From NCBI RefSeq assembly GCF_000177235.2, contig NC_014829.1, positions 3,286,001 to 3,350,000 of the forward strand: 64,000 bases of DNA. The letters are read 5' to 3'. Both the position numbers and the translations under genes were made by a program. Positions 26,514 through 36,117 of the stretch are shown here, piece by piece; within the stretch, counting starts at the first letter, position 1, and each line of letters starts with the position of its first letter. Origin of the DNA: Evansella cellulosilytica DSM 2522. Its GTDB lineage: Bacteria > Bacillota > Bacilli > Bacillales > Salisediminibacteriaceae. Under the pieces are notes generated by a model that was not told where the DNA came from, did not search any database, and saw nothing but the letters and a program-made list of their open reading frames with translations.

Positions 26514-29156
26514 CTATTTTTTTAATTCTTCTAATCGCGCTGCTACTTTATCTCGTTGTTCTAAATAATCCTTTTCCTTTTCTCGCTCAGCTTCTACTAC
26601 ATTTTCTGGAGCTTTCGCAATAAAACCGTCGTTTGACAGCTTCTTCTGAACGCGAGTCACTTCTCCATCTAGTCGTTTCCATTCACCTTCAAGACGCTTT
26701 ATTTCTGCATCTAAATCAAGAAGTCCTGCTAAAGGTAAATATAGCTCCACTCCGGATAAAACAGAACTCATCGATTTTTCTGGTGCCGTTAAACCTGTGC
26801 CCATTTTTAGCTCACTTGGTCGGCAGAAGCGTTCGATATACGCTTGACCGCGGTTTAACTGATCAAGAATTGACTCAGAATCAGCATTTATGTGAAGGGT
26901 AATTTCACGACTCATCGGTACATTTAACTCTGCTCGTGTATTACGAACGGAGCGAATGATTTCTTGAAGCAGCTGCATATCCTTAACTGCTTGTTGATCC
27001 ATAAGTTCATCGTCACGTGTTGGCCAAGCTGCTACTGTGATCGACTCGCCTTCGTGCGGAAGGTATTGCCATACCTCTTCTGTAATAAAAGGCATAAACG
27101 GATGTAATAAACGCATCGTTTGGTCTAAAACGTAAGCGAGTACCGAGCGCGTAGTTAACTTCGCCTCTTCGTCATCCCCATTTAATGGTAGCTTTGCCAT
27201 TTCAATGTACCAATCACAGAAGTCATCCCAAATGAAGTTATAAAGAGCTCTTCCTACTTCTCCAAACTCATACGTATCAATGAGCTTTGTTACTTGCGTG
27301 ATCGTATCTTGTAAACGAGTTAAGATCCACTTATCGGCAATTGACTTTTTACCAGTTAAATCAATTTCCTCATATTTTAATCCTTCCATATTCATTAAAG
27401 CAAAGCGAGAAGCGTTCCAAATTTTATTTCCAAAATTCCAGTTCGATTCAACTTTTTCCCAATAAAAACGAAGGTCCTGCCCTGGTGAACTGCCTGTTGA
27501 AAGGAAGAAACGAAGAGCATCTGCTCCGTACTTATCAATAACATCCATCGGGTCTACACCGTTTCCAAGAGATTTACTCATTTTTCTACCTTCAGCATCT
27601 CGAACAAGCCCGTGTATGAGTACGTCTTTAAATGGTCTTTCGTTAGTAAAGTGTAATCCTTGGAAAATCATGCGTGCTACCCAAAAATATATAATGTCGT
27701 AACCTGTAACTAATACATCTGTAGAGTAGTAACGTTTGAAGTCAGGAGCTTCTTGATTTGGCCAGCCCATCGTTGAAAATGGCCATAGTGCAGAGCTAAA
27801 CCAAGTATCTAAAACATCCTCATCCTGCTCCCAATTTTCGATATCCTCTGGTGCTGTACGACCTACATAAAGCTCCCCTGTTTCTTTATGGAACCACGCT
27901 GGAATTCGATGCCCCCACCACAGTTGACGAGAAATACACCAATCACGAATATTTTCTATCCAATGTAAATATGTCTTCTCAAAGCGATCAGGAACGAAGT
28001 CTACTTTACCTTCTGATTGTTGAAGCTTTATTGCTTCCTCTGCCAATGGCTTCATCTTTACGAACCACTGTGTTGAAAGATAAGGCTCTACAACTGCTCC
28101 ACTACGCTCTGAATGACCAACGCTATGCATATGATCTTCAATTTTGAAAAGAATTCCTTCCTCTTGCAAGTCCTTTACGATTTGCTTTCGGCATTCAAAA
28201 CGATCCATCCCTTGATATTTACCCGCATTTTCATTCATTTTTCCCGCTTCATCCATGACAAGCACACGCTCAAGGTCATGACGATTTCCAATTTCAAAAT
28301 CATTAGGGTCATGAGCAGGTGTGATTTTTACAGCACCAGATCCGAAGTCCATATCTACGTAATCGTCCGCAACAATAGCAATTTCCCGGCCGACAATAGG
28401 TAGCTTTACTTTTTTTCCAATGAGATGTTGATATCGTTCGTCTTTAGGGTGTACCGCAACTGCTGTATCACCTAGCATCGTTTCCGGGCGAGTTGTCGCA
28501 ACTTCTATATGACAGCTTCCATCTGCTAATGGATATTTCATATGATAAAATGCACCTTGTACGTCTTTATAAATAACCTCAATATCGGATAATGCAGTTT
28601 TCGTTTGTGGGTCCCAGTTAATAATATATTCACCACGGTAAATCAAGCCTTCTTCGTATAAACGTACAAACACTTCTTTTACTGCATCAGATAAACCTTC
28701 ATCAAGTGTGAAACGCTCTCGTGAATAATCTAATGATAGTCCTAGCTTAGACCACTGTTGACGAATGGTCTCCGCATACTCTTCCTTCCATTCCCATGAC
28801 TTTTCAATGAATTTCTCTCTTCCTAAATCATAACGAGAAACGCCTTCTTCGCGAAGTTTACCTTCTACCTTCGCTTGTGTCGCTATCCCCGCATGATCCA
28901 TACCAGGTAACCATAATGCATCATACCCTTGCATTCTTTTCACTCGAATAAGAATATCTTGTAGTGTTGTATCCCAAGCATGACCTAAATGCAGCTTTCC
29001 CGTAACATTTGGTGGTGGGATAACAATTGTGTACGGCTTTTTATTTTCATCTCCTGTTGCTTCAAAAAACTTACCATTCACCCAGAAAGGATACCACTTT
29101 GCTTCAGTTGATTGTGGATCATACTTTGGTGGCATTGATATTTCTTTATTTTCCAT
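26514..29156 (-). CDS. valS: Valyl-tRNA synthetase
   Basis: Charges tRNA-Val in the cytoplasm and edits mischarged threonine. 880 residues from the ATG at 29154-29156, which has AAGGAGGAAG upstream; in-frame starts before it fall in the leader. HIGH motif as GKLHLGHAW at about 50, KMSKS in [11 protein letters not shown] at about 525, editing domain between ([13 protein letters not shown]), anticodon-binding domain and a C-terminal coiled coil ([14 protein letters not shown]). Family-normal length. Regulated by the T-box in its leader. Confidence 0.97.
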   Translation of the reverse strand: MENKEISMPPKYDPQSTEAKWYPFWVNGKFFEATGDENKKPYTIVIPPPNVTGKLHLGHAWDTTLQDILIRVKRMQGYDALWLPGMDHAGIATQAKVEGKLREEGVSRYDLGREKFIEKSWEWKEEYAETIRQQWSKLGLSLDYSRERFTLDEGLSDAVKEVFVRLYEEGLIYRGEYIINWDPQTKTALSDIEVIYKDVQGAFYHMKYPLADGSCHIEVATTRPETMLGDTAVAVHPKDERYQHLIGKKVKLPIVGREIAIVADDYVDMDFGSGAVKITPAHDPNDFEIGNRHDLERVLVMDEAGKMNENAGKYQGMDRFECRKQIVKDLQEEGILFKIEDHMHSVGHSERSGAVVEPYLSTQWFVKMKPLAEEAIKLQQSEGKVDFVPDRFEKTYLHWIENIRDWCISRQLWWGHRIPAWFHKETGELYVGRTAPEDIENWEQDEDVLDTWFSSALWPFSTMGWPNQEAPDFKRYYSTDVLVTGYDIIYFWVARMIFQGLHFTNERPFKDVLIHGLVRDAEGRKMSKSLGNGVDPMDVIDKYGADALRFFLSTGSSPGQDLRFYWEKVESNWNFGNKIWNASRFALMNMEGLKYEEIDLTGKKSIADKWILTRLQDTITQVTKLIDTYEFGEVGRALYNFIWDDFCDWYIEMAKLPLNGDDEEAKLTTRSVLAYVLDQTMRLLHPFMPFITEEVWQYLPHEGESITVAAWPTRDDELMDQQAVKDMQLLQEIIRSVRNTRAELNVPMSREITLHINADSESILDQLNRGQAYIERFCRPSELKMGTGLTAPEKSMSSVLSGVELYLPLAGLLDLDAEIKRLEGEWKRLDGEVTRVQKKLSNDGFIAKAPENVVEAEREKEKDYLEQRDKVAARLEELKK

Positions 29157-29239
29157 TTTTTCTTCCTCCTTAAATCTTAGGGTAATCCCTTTTATGTAAT
29201 AATTGATTAACATTGATTGTAACTATGCTAAAAAAACGC

Positions 29240-29500
29240 ATAAAAAAAACTCCTCACGTCAAAGGACGAAGGGAGTTATATTCCTCGCGGTACCACCTTT
29301 GTTTACAATCAAAATAGTGGGCATTAATTAAAACCCCGTCTATAGATTGTACACTCACGGCTTTAACGGTGCTGAACCGGCTATCGCTAATGACAATGTG
29401 TTCACGATAACAACTCAAGGGCGACCTTCCACCTCTACCTCCAAGGAAACCTTTCAGCATCGATATTTCGATGGTTTCCCTCTCTGATGGGCTCAAGATG
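29240..29500 (-). promoter_or_regulatory. T-box leader of valS
   Basis: On the minus strand: stem I region with AGAGAGGGAAACC and pairing segments, the T-box core AAGGTGGTACCGCG at about 29282-29295, then a terminator hairpin (AACTCC...GGAGTT followed by eight T). A GTC triplet at 29423-29425, in AAGGTCGCCC, sits where the specifier loop is expected and would read valine. Uncharged tRNA-Val should stabilise the antiterminator and allow valS transcription. Confidence 0.92.
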
Positions 29501-29722
29501 TACTCTTCCCTATCTTCGTTTTTAATAGAGTCAATTTATGTACACGTTATTTTACCTTTTATTGACTTTATAATCAATAGGCAGCTTTGAATTTTCACAT
29601 TTTTCATTACTTCTACTATTTTCACCAAAAACTTTTCAACTTAAACAAAGACTATTTTTAGTACACAACTGAATTAGCCGTGCATATGAATAAAGTAAGA
29701 GCGCATAGAGAGGAGGATTACG

Positions 29723-29929
29723 TTGTTTAGAAGACGTAGAAGCTTCAGACAATTTCGTTGGCCTCGATGGTTTCAGCGTGGGATAGACGTATTGTATCAA
29801 ATTTTATTACCTTTAATTATTTTACAATTTTTACGTATTCTCTTTTTGCCTACGACCTTTGACATTATATTATTAGGTGCCCTTGTAATCCTTTATCTTT
29901 CGCATCAAATGGGATGGTTTTCGAAGTGA
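29723..29929 (+). CDS. Small basic membrane protein, unknown function
   Basis: 68 residues: an Arg/Trp-rich cytoplasmic N-terminus (FRRRRSFRQFRWPRWFQR) followed by two hydrophobic helices at about 22-42 and 45-60. GAGGAGG upstream of a TTG start. It diverges from valS. The composition shows a translated membrane protein but I do not recognise a family. Confidence 0.6.
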   Translation: MFRRRRSFRQFRWPRWFQRGIDVLYQILLPLIILQFLRILFLPTTFDIILLGALVILYLSHQMGWFSK

Positions 29930-30024
29930 ATGCTTTTCGTTAAAAGATCTATATTTAATGTGGGTTACTTTGATAGAACATATTTGCTATTCCCACTTAA
30001 AATTTAGAACGGGCATTGTTTTTT

Positions 30025-30090
30025 AAAAGGCAACCAACCATTACAAAACTGCAGTTACTAGCGCAGGTTTATACTGGAGGTTGCCTTTTT
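30025..30090 (-). terminator. Terminator after ysxE
   Basis: Outer stem AAAAGGCAACC / GGTTGCCTTTT with a long loop that can form an inner stem (CTGCAG...CTGCGC-type). T-run on both sides. Convergent with the small membrane protein gene. Confidence 0.7.
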
Positions 30091-30093
30091 TAG

Positions 30094-31110
30094 TTATTCA
30101 TTTTCTTTTTTCTCAAACAAGCTTGTCATAAATCGTTGTACGCGATTCATAGTCAATATTTTCCTCTCTAATTGAGTCACTGCTTGGAGCTCAGTCATTG
30201 CATTATCTTTTTTCTTATAAGCATCTACAGCTTGGTAAATACTTTCTGGAAATGCTAAATAGCTTATAAATAAATGCTTCTCTTCTTCAAACAATGCAAA
30301 GTGTCGTTCATATAAGTGTAACCAATGCTGACCTTCTTGCTCATCCCAAGGTCTTGATTGGAAAAAATGACGGAATAATAATGCTAAATCTCTTGATGGC
30401 GTGTCTAATACTGCCTTTTCAAAGTTTAATAAATACGCAGTTCCATATTTATCAAAGCAAGCGTGCTTTCGACTCGGCTTTCCATGACATAAAACACTTC
30501 TGAAGCTTTTTTTATGTTTTGCTCCTTCTATCCATGAACTCAAATGCTTCTCTGCTTCATCGGCCATGTATAAACTTCGTTGGAAGTGCGTTAAAAAAGT
30601 AAGTTCGAATGGTGATAAGTATACATTCCCTTCTATTTGATCAGCATACCTCTCCATTTCAAGCCTTCTGTACCCCCATCGTCTTTTTAACGTTTCATAT
30701 GATTCCTCTAACACTTCTTCTGAATACTCTTGTGTTCTTTCTGTTAAGCCATGGAGCCTTGCCAATTCTTCCACCATTACTTCTTCAGGGTGTACTGGGT
30801 GACGAAACTCTGTATTGTCCTCATACCAAGGCATCATATAATATGCTTGCTCATTGTACCGAACGATGTAATCCCCATATTTTGTAGGTAAAATGGGGAC
30901 GACGTAATGGAAACCAATACGCTCCAATCGCCTTATGACATGAACGAACCAATCCGCTTCCTCTTGATTCATTTTTGCCTCTTTTAATGCATATACACCA
31001 TTTGCAGAGAAAACTTTTTTTACTTTTCCTACAGTTTCTATTTTTTCTGGATAAATATCGTATTGAAATAGTACTGCACCTATAGGCTTTTGCTGAACTT
31101 GTATGTTCAT
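30094..31110 (-). CDS. ysxE: YsxE, CotS-type spore coat kinase-like protein
   Basis: 338 residues from the ATG at 31108-31110 (the ATGA overlap with the preceding stop supports it over a start 11 codons upstream). Aminoglycoside-kinase-like fold: ALKEAKM (Lys of the N-lobe), YYMMPWYED hinge and VLCHGKPSRKHACF in the catalytic-loop position, where a canonical HGDxxxxN is altered (HGKPSRKH), then LLNFEKAVLDTPSRDLALLFR. Known in B. subtilis as the spore coat protein gene downstream of spoVID, with the same position here. Probably a structural or pseudo-kinase coat component made in the mother cell. Confidence 0.85.
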   Translation of the reverse strand: MNIQVQQKPIGAVLFQYDIYPEKIETVGKVKKVFSANGVYALKEAKMNQEEADWFVHVIRRLERIGFHYVVPILPTKYGDYIVRYNEQAYYMMPWYEDNTEFRHPVHPEEVMVEELARLHGLTERTQEYSEEVLEESYETLKRRWGYRRLEMERYADQIEGNVYLSPFELTFLTHFQRSLYMADEAEKHLSSWIEGAKHKKSFRSVLCHGKPSRKHACFDKYGTAYLLNFEKAVLDTPSRDLALLFRHFFQSRPWDEQEGQHWLHLYERHFALFEEEKHLFISYLAFPESIYQAVDAYKKKDNAMTELQAVTQLERKILTMNRVQRFMTSLFEKKENE

Positions 31111-32027
31111 ACAGTCACCCTCTCCCGTGTGACGTCCAACCATTCAACAATTGCCTTCACTAACTTTCTAGAACTCTCCCATTGGTAGCTTAATTTCTCT
31201 TTCCACATTGCCATTTCTTCTGCATCGTCTACATTTTTCACAGAACTCAAAAACGTAATGAATTCCCAAGGTATAAGGCAATCTACTAGCAAGTTTTGTC
31301 CATGCTTATTATTGAGAGGAAAATAGTTGTCCACTTCGTCTAGCAACTTAAATAAGGATGCTTGCCCATAGCGCTCCAACCATTCTGATAGTATCAATCG
31401 TAAGGAGCGATAACCTTGTTCTGGCTTTCCATTATTATGAGTCCAATGTAGCCCTTCAAATACAATTTTCCCTTGATCTAACGAGTGAACTGGTGCTACA
31501 ACAGGTTCAATAACGTTATCACCTTGCTCCTTTAAACTATTTGCCTTTGATAACCTTAGTAGGGATTCTTTCCTAATCGCCTCTAAAAATCTAGCATCCT
31601 TGTTATCTTTATAATGTGGAATTTGCATATATAACTTCTTTTTTGTTTCTTCCGTCACTATTGGCTCTTCAAAGTCAATATGAAACTCATCCATCTCCAA
31701 AGTGAAATATTGACCTAGAAAGAAACCGAATTGTTTTTCTTGATCTTGGAAGGAGTAGAGGCTGGTCACTTCATCATGAAGTGTAATCCAGCCTGCCTCT
31801 GTAAGTAAAATCCTTTCTCCTTGTGCGGTTTGAATCATTCGATTCGTTAAAACGCCTGTTTTTTCAGCAAGTCGATCTCGCCATTGTGCATGCCACCGTG
31901 CAAGCTTCTCGTCTGGCCATAGCGTAACCCGTTTCATTCCTTTTTCAGTCGACAGTAGCTCCCCATTTACTTTCCATTGTGCTTGATTAAAACCGTAGCT
32001 TTGTTGTATATCATGTAAACTAACCAT
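31107..32027 (-). CDS. Uncharacterised kinase-like protein in the spoVID operon
   Basis: 306 residues, located between spoVID and ysxE, where B. subtilis has no gene as far as I know. The N-lobe resembles CotS/YutH-type proteins: IQQSYGFN, TEKGMKRVTLWPDEKL, IQTAQGERILLTEAGW. A typical HGD catalytic loop is not visible; the C-terminal half (GYRSLRLILSEWLERYG, LLVDCLIPWEFITFL) matches the helical end of such proteins. I infer a degenerate, CotS-related coat protein. SD GGGGGAG before the ATG. Stop overlaps the ysxE start. Confidence 0.6.
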   Translation of the reverse strand: MVSLHDIQQSYGFNQAQWKVNGELLSTEKGMKRVTLWPDEKLARWHAQWRDRLAEKTGVLTNRMIQTAQGERILLTEAGWITLHDEVTSLYSFQDQEKQFGFFLGQYFTLEMDEFHIDFEEPIVTEETKKKLYMQIPHYKDNKDARFLEAIRKESLLRLSKANSLKEQGDNVIEPVVAPVHSLDQGKIVFEGLHWTHNNGKPEQGYRSLRLILSEWLERYGQASLFKLLDEVDNYFPLNNKHGQNLLVDCLIPWEFITFLSSVKNVDDAEEMAMWKEKLSYQWESSRKLVKAIVEWLDVTRERVTV

Positions 32028-32042
32028 TTATACTCCCCCCGA

Positions 32043-33281
32043 TCACGAACTGGATGTAGGAGTCTGCCTTACGGGAATGTAAAGAATCTGTCCCTCTGAA
32101 ACTCTTTCTTCACTTAATCTATTTACTGAGATGAGACTACTCACTTGCATTTCATACCGATCAGCAATCGTTTCTAATGATTCTCCTTCTTGCACAATAC
32201 ACATTTTAAGCTTCGAGTACTGTTCTTCACCTTTAGTAAGCATCTTCGTTAAGTAAAGTGCATTTTCTTCCTTTCTTTCACTCGCCTTCGATGTCTCTCC
32301 ATCTTCATCAACTCTTCCAGCTTCGCTATTTTCTCCACTGAGATCCTTTGAATCAGCCTTAAATGATACTTTTGGTTCCTGTGAAGTAAACGATACGATA
32401 GGCTCAGCTGACGCATCTGTTCTATCTACCGACTCGGATTCCTCTTTTAACGGCTCTACAGACTCTGAACGAACTTCACTTACCTCTTCTTCTGACTCAG
32501 AATTTACTTTAATGACCTCCTCTTCATTTTGATCCTCTACAACATTTTTTTCTATATCTTCATCTCTATTAATCTCATTATCTGGCTGTTCATCTACTTC
32601 ATTTACCGGCGTAGGATCAATATTTGCTTCTACATCTTCAACCTCATCTTGTTCTGATTGTCGATACGCCTCAAAGTGAAAACTTCGATCATTTTGGTTG
32701 TTGTCATTCCTGCTCATTTCAAATTCTACAGTTTGCTCTTCTATAGGAGAATTATCAAATGTATATTGAGGAGGACTATATTGTTCTTCTTCCTCAACAT
32801 TACGATATAAACTATCCCCTACACTCTCGGCTTGTCGCTCTACTTCTCTCTCACTTTTTATTCCACTAACAGATACGCTAGCTTCTAACTCAATACAACC
32901 TTTGTTAGGCATCTCATAATCAAAGGTGTCGACAGTGACATATAAGTCCTCTAAACGGTGTATTCTCTCACGAGGAATCGTTACATCTAAAGGGAATGAA
33001 TGCCTAATCATTCCTATTCCATCGTCAGTCATAGAAACTTCTTCAATCGACCTAAAAGAAAGTTGGTCTGAAAAAGAGCCTCCGCTTGAATCTTCTTCCT
33101 TTGGCTTATACTCTCCAAATAGTAAGAGGTTTCCTCTTACGTTCACCTGATCCTCCTCTTCCTGAATAGAGATATCTGGCTCTAATGCTAGTGATAACAG
33201 TTCATCGATTTCATTGCCTTGGCTTAACCAAACTGATTCCTTAATAGTGAATGCCAAGGATGACGGTTGTTCGTTAGTCAA
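32043..33281 (-). CDS. spoVID: Spore coat morphogenetic protein SpoVID
   Basis: Mother-cell protein required for coat encasement. 412 residues: conserved N-terminal domain (AFTIKESVWL, LEPDISIQEE, GNLLLFGEY; about 1-150), a long acidic low-complexity middle (about 150-345, Glu/Ser/Asp/Val-rich) and a C-terminal LysM domain (VQEGESLETIADRYEM... LISVNRLS... GQILYIPV; about 360-405). This layout and the position after hemL-side genes are those of SpoVID. TTG start behind AAGGGGG. A SigE-type promoter lies upstream. Confidence 0.93.
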   Translation of the reverse strand: MTNEQPSSLAFTIKESVWLSQGNEIDELLSLALEPDISIQEEEDQVNVRGNLLLFGEYKPKEEDSSGGSFSDQLSFRSIEEVSMTDDGIGMIRHSFPLDVTIPRERIHRLEDLYVTVDTFDYEMPNKGCIELEASVSVSGIKSEREVERQAESVGDSLYRNVEEEEQYSPPQYTFDNSPIEEQTVEFEMSRNDNNQNDRSFHFEAYRQSEQDEVEDVEANIDPTPVNEVDEQPDNEINRDEDIEKNVVEDQNEEEVIKVNSESEEEVSEVRSESVEPLKEESESVDRTDASAEPIVSFTSQEPKVSFKADSKDLSGENSEAGRVDEDGETSKASERKEENALYLTKMLTKGEEQYSKLKMCIVQEGESLETIADRYEMQVSSLISVNRLSEERVSEGQILYIPVRQTPTSSS

Positions 33282-33375
33282 CGTGATTCCCCCTTTATTT
33301 TAAACTCGCCCATTCGCTTAGTTGCTCTACGGTGTTTGTCTTTGCTAGCTTACTTAAAGTGACTCATACGTTACA

Positions 33376-33404
33376 CATGTATGATTCAAGCTTTAAAAAT
33401 ATGC
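33376..33404 (-). promoter_or_regulatory. Candidate SigE promoter of spoVID
   Basis: On the minus strand: GCATATT (33398-33404), 14-nt spacer, CATACATG (33376-33383). This fits the SigE pattern GHATATD-N12-14-CATACAHT with one mismatch. It sits about 95 nt before the spoVID start. B. subtilis spoVID is SigE-dependent, which agrees. Confidence 0.65.
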
Positions 33405-33537
33405 CTATTCGTAAAAAAACAAGCATATGTCGACACGTTCTTTTAAGTAATCATTATTCGTCCTACTTAATGTTTGATTTTCTCACACAATGAGTTCATA
33501 ATAGTTAGAATATTAATACATAAAGGAGTTGTTTGTT

Positions 33538-34494
33538 ATGCAAACTATCCAATCTATTAGTCAATTTGTGAGTAAATATTTTGCGTTCTTTGTCATTATT
33601 ATTGCAGTTATCGCTTTTTCAGCACCAGAAGGCTTTACATGGATTGCTCCTCACATAACGATACTATTAGGTATCATCATGTTTGGAATGGGATTAACGA
33701 TGAAGCTATCTGATTTTTCCGCAGTTGCTAAAAAACCTATACCTGTATTTTTCGGAGTCATTGCTCAATTCGTCATTATGCCATTAGTAGCTTTTGGAAT
33801 AGCGAAACTATTAGGACTACCTCCTGAATTAGCTGCTGGTTTAGTATTAGTAGGAGCATGTCCTGGTGGAACCGCATCAAATGTAATGGTTTATTTAGCA
33901 AAAGGCGATCTTCCAGTTTCCGTTGCGATGACTTCCGTATCTACTTTATTAGCACCACTATTAACACCTGCAATCTTATTATTATTAGCAGGTCAATGGC
34001 TTCCAGTAGATGCAGGAGCTATGTTCTTCTCTATCATTGAAGTCATTATTGTTCCGATCGCATTAGGGATTATCGTGCGGAAGCTATTACCGAATATAGT
34101 GGAAAAAGGTACAGAGGCACTCCCTGTCATATCTATTGTCGCTATACTCGGTATTGTTGCTGCTGTTGTTGGAGTAAATCAGGAAAATTTAGCATCTGCT
34201 GCTTTGTTATTGTTTACGGCTGTCATTCTTCATAACGTTTTCGGTCTCTTACTAGGCTATGTTGCCGCAAAGGCTGTTGGTCTTGACGAAACGAAACGTC
34301 GTGCAATTTCTATTGAAGTAGGGATGCAAAACTCAGGACTTGGCGCTACATTAGCTAGCGTTCATTTTTCTCCACTTGCTGCACTACCAAGCGCTATATT
34401 TTCTGTATGGCACAACATTTCTGGACCAATTCTCGTTTCTTTATGGTCAAGAAAAAAAGTAGATAATGAGGATGACAATAAGAAGGCGAGTTAA
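33538..34494 (+). CDS. Bile acid:sodium symporter (BASS) family transporter
   Basis: 318 residues from the ATG at 33538 (AAAGGAG upstream). About nine to ten transmembrane helices; the signature GLVLVGACPGGTASNVMVYLA is split across about 97-118, and EVGMQNSGLGATLA at about 263-276 is the second conserved sodium-site region. Family members move organic anions such as pantoate, pyruvate or bile acids with sodium. The substrate cannot be read from sequence; it resembles the YocS group of Bacillus. Monocistronic. Confidence 0.9.
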   Translation: MQTIQSISQFVSKYFAFFVIIIAVIAFSAPEGFTWIAPHITILLGIIMFGMGLTMKLSDFSAVAKKPIPVFFGVIAQFVIMPLVAFGIAKLLGLPPELAAGLVLVGACPGGTASNVMVYLAKGDLPVSVAMTSVSTLLAPLLTPAILLLLAGQWLPVDAGAMFFSIIEVIIVPIALGIIVRKLLPNIVEKGTEALPVISIVAILGIVAAVVGVNQENLASAALLLFTAVILHNVFGLLLGYVAAKAVGLDETKRRAISIEVGMQNSGLGATLASVHFSPLAALPSAIFSVWHNISGPILVSLWSRKKVDNEDDNKKAS

Positions 34495-34541
34495 AAAAAT
34501 AGCTTCGAAATCGAGTAAACTATCTGAGATTTCTAGAATAT

Positions 34542-34682
34542 AAGCGGTGAAGGCTGCTAATTTGCCAACTGCTTATATTGTAGTGCTTCTATCTGAAGGT
34601 AGATGGCGTGTGGTCCCATCTTACCTTCACTCTTCTTTTTCTTTGCTCAAGGGCAGATTGTGGCATCATTTCTTCACCGCTT
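34542..34682. repeat. Inverted-repeat bounded 141-bp element
   Basis: Ends AAGCGGTGAAG (34542-34552) and CTTCACCGCTT (34672-34682) are perfect inverted repeats. The interior has no coding capacity. MITE-like or a long hairpin. The insertion sequence begins 10 nt to the right. Confidence 0.5.
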
Positions 34683-34692
34683 CTAAAAAAAA

Positions 34693-36073
34693 GGTTCTAA
34701 GTCAAATGTTGGGGTGGGAGAATAATTCTCCTGCCCCTTTATCCTACTTGAATTGTCTTTCCTTTTAATTGATGATGTAATAACACTCGCATTCGCAATC
34801 TGTCATAACGCTTAAATCCAAAGGCATTACGTTTTATGACCTTCGTTTGGTTGTTAAGCCCCTCAATTGGACCATTGGTGTAGCCAAAAGTAAAACTATT
34901 AATTATCTCATTCTCCCAGTTCTTAAACGTTTCAATCGCTTTTATAAACTCCTTCATCCCTGAATTTTTAACCAATTCATAGAAGTTATTAAGACCTTGT
35001 TTTACTCGTAAGCCATCTTTGGAACCTATCTCTTTTGCCTTATCAAACCACAATCGGAAGGCTTCCTTAAGTTCATATGCCCTTCTTAATTCACTGGAGA
35101 GATTTAAATACCTTTCCAAATACCAGTGCTGCTTCTCTGTTAAATCCTCATGGCGTTTATTAAATACATGCTTCATTCGTTTGCACTTTTTTCGGTCGTA
35201 ATCATGAAAGTCTTTTTGAACTCTTCTTCTTACTTGATCTAATGACCAATATATATAGCGACAGAAGTGGAAACGATCCGCAATAATCACAGGACTACCC
35301 AGGGCTTTTTCTACAGCTGACTTGAAGGAATAACTCATATCCATGACTACCATTTTTACATTGTCACCTTTTTTTCGGAGGTAGGACTTAACAGTTTTCA
35401 CCGAACGATCCGGAAGGATGTCCAGCGGCTCTCCTGTCTTTCCATTCGCTATGATAACCTGGAACTTTCCTTTGTTTGTATCTCCTTTATATTCATCAAT
35501 CGCAATTACTTCAGGTAATTCCTCCACTTCCTTAAACATCGGTGTTGAAATTTTATCAAATCGTCTTATTACAGTGGTTGGAGATGTTCGAAACTGGCTA
35601 GCTGTATCTTTAAAGTTCTTTCCTTGAATGACACGCAATCCCAATGCCTGATTCCATTCCACTGTATGGCGCTGATACTTTTCTATCACTTTCGTCTTTT
35701 CAGGAAAACTCTTACCACAGGAACACTTATAGCGTCTCTTTCGATAAAACAAATATGTGTTTCTTTCAAACATCTTCAGATGTTGGATCTTCTGAATTCG
35801 ATAGTCATGAACTTGCTTCGTTTTCCCCTCACATACGGGACATCGATGTGTTTTACGCTCCATCTCTACATGGATATGAAACGAATCTGCCACTACTTCT
35901 GTTTTTGTTACAGTCAACTCTTCTAAACCAGGAAAATTCATGATAAAATGCATATGCACGCAACTCCTATCCTTTTCTTGTTTCTTCGACAATTCAAGTT
36001 TAAAGGATATTGGAGATTGCGTGTTTTTATATGCTCAGAATTTTCTTATTACCCCAACATATATTTTAGAGCC
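34693..36073 (-). mobile_element. ISL3-family insertion sequence, complete
   Basis: 1381 bp. Inverted ends: GGTTCTAAGTCAAATGTTGG at 34693 and, inverted from 36073, GGCTCTAAAATATATGTTGG; both continue GGT. The flanking 8-bp direct repeats are AAAAAAAA at 34685-34692 and 36074-36081, the target-duplication length typical of ISL3. One transposase gene, uninterrupted. An internal hairpin GGGGtGGGAGAATAATTCTCC at 34711-34737 acts as the transposase terminator. Confidence 0.92.
34739..35953 (-). CDS. tnp: ISL3-family transposase
   Basis: 404 residues from the ATG at 35951-35953 (GGATAGGAG upstream). N-terminal zinc-finger region (CPVCEGKT... CSCGKSF), helix-turn-helix FKDTASQFRTSPTTVIRRF, then a DDE catalytic domain: first Asp in AIDEYKGD (about 170), second in VVMDMSYSF (about 220), with ADRFHFCRYI after it, and Glu in NGPIEGLNNQTKVIKR near 372. 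No frameshift or stop, so potentially active. Confidence 0.95.
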   Translation of the reverse strand: MHFIMNFPGLEELTVTKTEVVADSFHIHVEMERKTHRCPVCEGKTKQVHDYRIQKIQHLKMFERNTYLFYRKRRYKCSCGKSFPEKTKVIEKYQRHTVEWNQALGLRVIQGKNFKDTASQFRTSPTTVIRRFDKISTPMFKEVEELPEVIAIDEYKGDTNKGKFQVIIANGKTGEPLDILPDRSVKTVKSYLRKKGDNVKMVVMDMSYSFKSAVEKALGSPVIIADRFHFCRYIYWSLDQVRRRVQKDFHDYDRKKCKRMKHVFNKRHEDLTEKQHWYLERYLNLSSELRRAYELKEAFRLWFDKAKEIGSKDGLRVKQGLNNFYELVKNSGMKEFIKAIETFKNWENEIINSFTFGYTNGPIEGLNNQTKVIKRNAFGFKRYDRLRMRVLLHHQLKGKTIQVG

Positions 36074-36079
36074 AAAAAA

Positions 36080-36115
36080 AACGAAGAACGAGCTTTACTA
36101 AGCTCGTTCTTCGTT
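36080..36115 (-). terminator. Terminator of hemL
   Basis: Perfect 16-bp arms AACGAAGAACGAGCTT / AAGCTCGTTCTTCGTT with loop TACT. The minus-strand T-run is the very A8/T8 duplicated by the IS, so the terminator keeps its T-tract after insertion. Confidence 0.9.
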
Positions 36116-36117
36116 TT

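Noticed and set aside
29254-29496. Minus-strand frame of 80 codons upstream of valS
   Set aside because: Covers the T-box leader (core AAGGTGGTACCGCG and terminator), so it is structured RNA, not protein.
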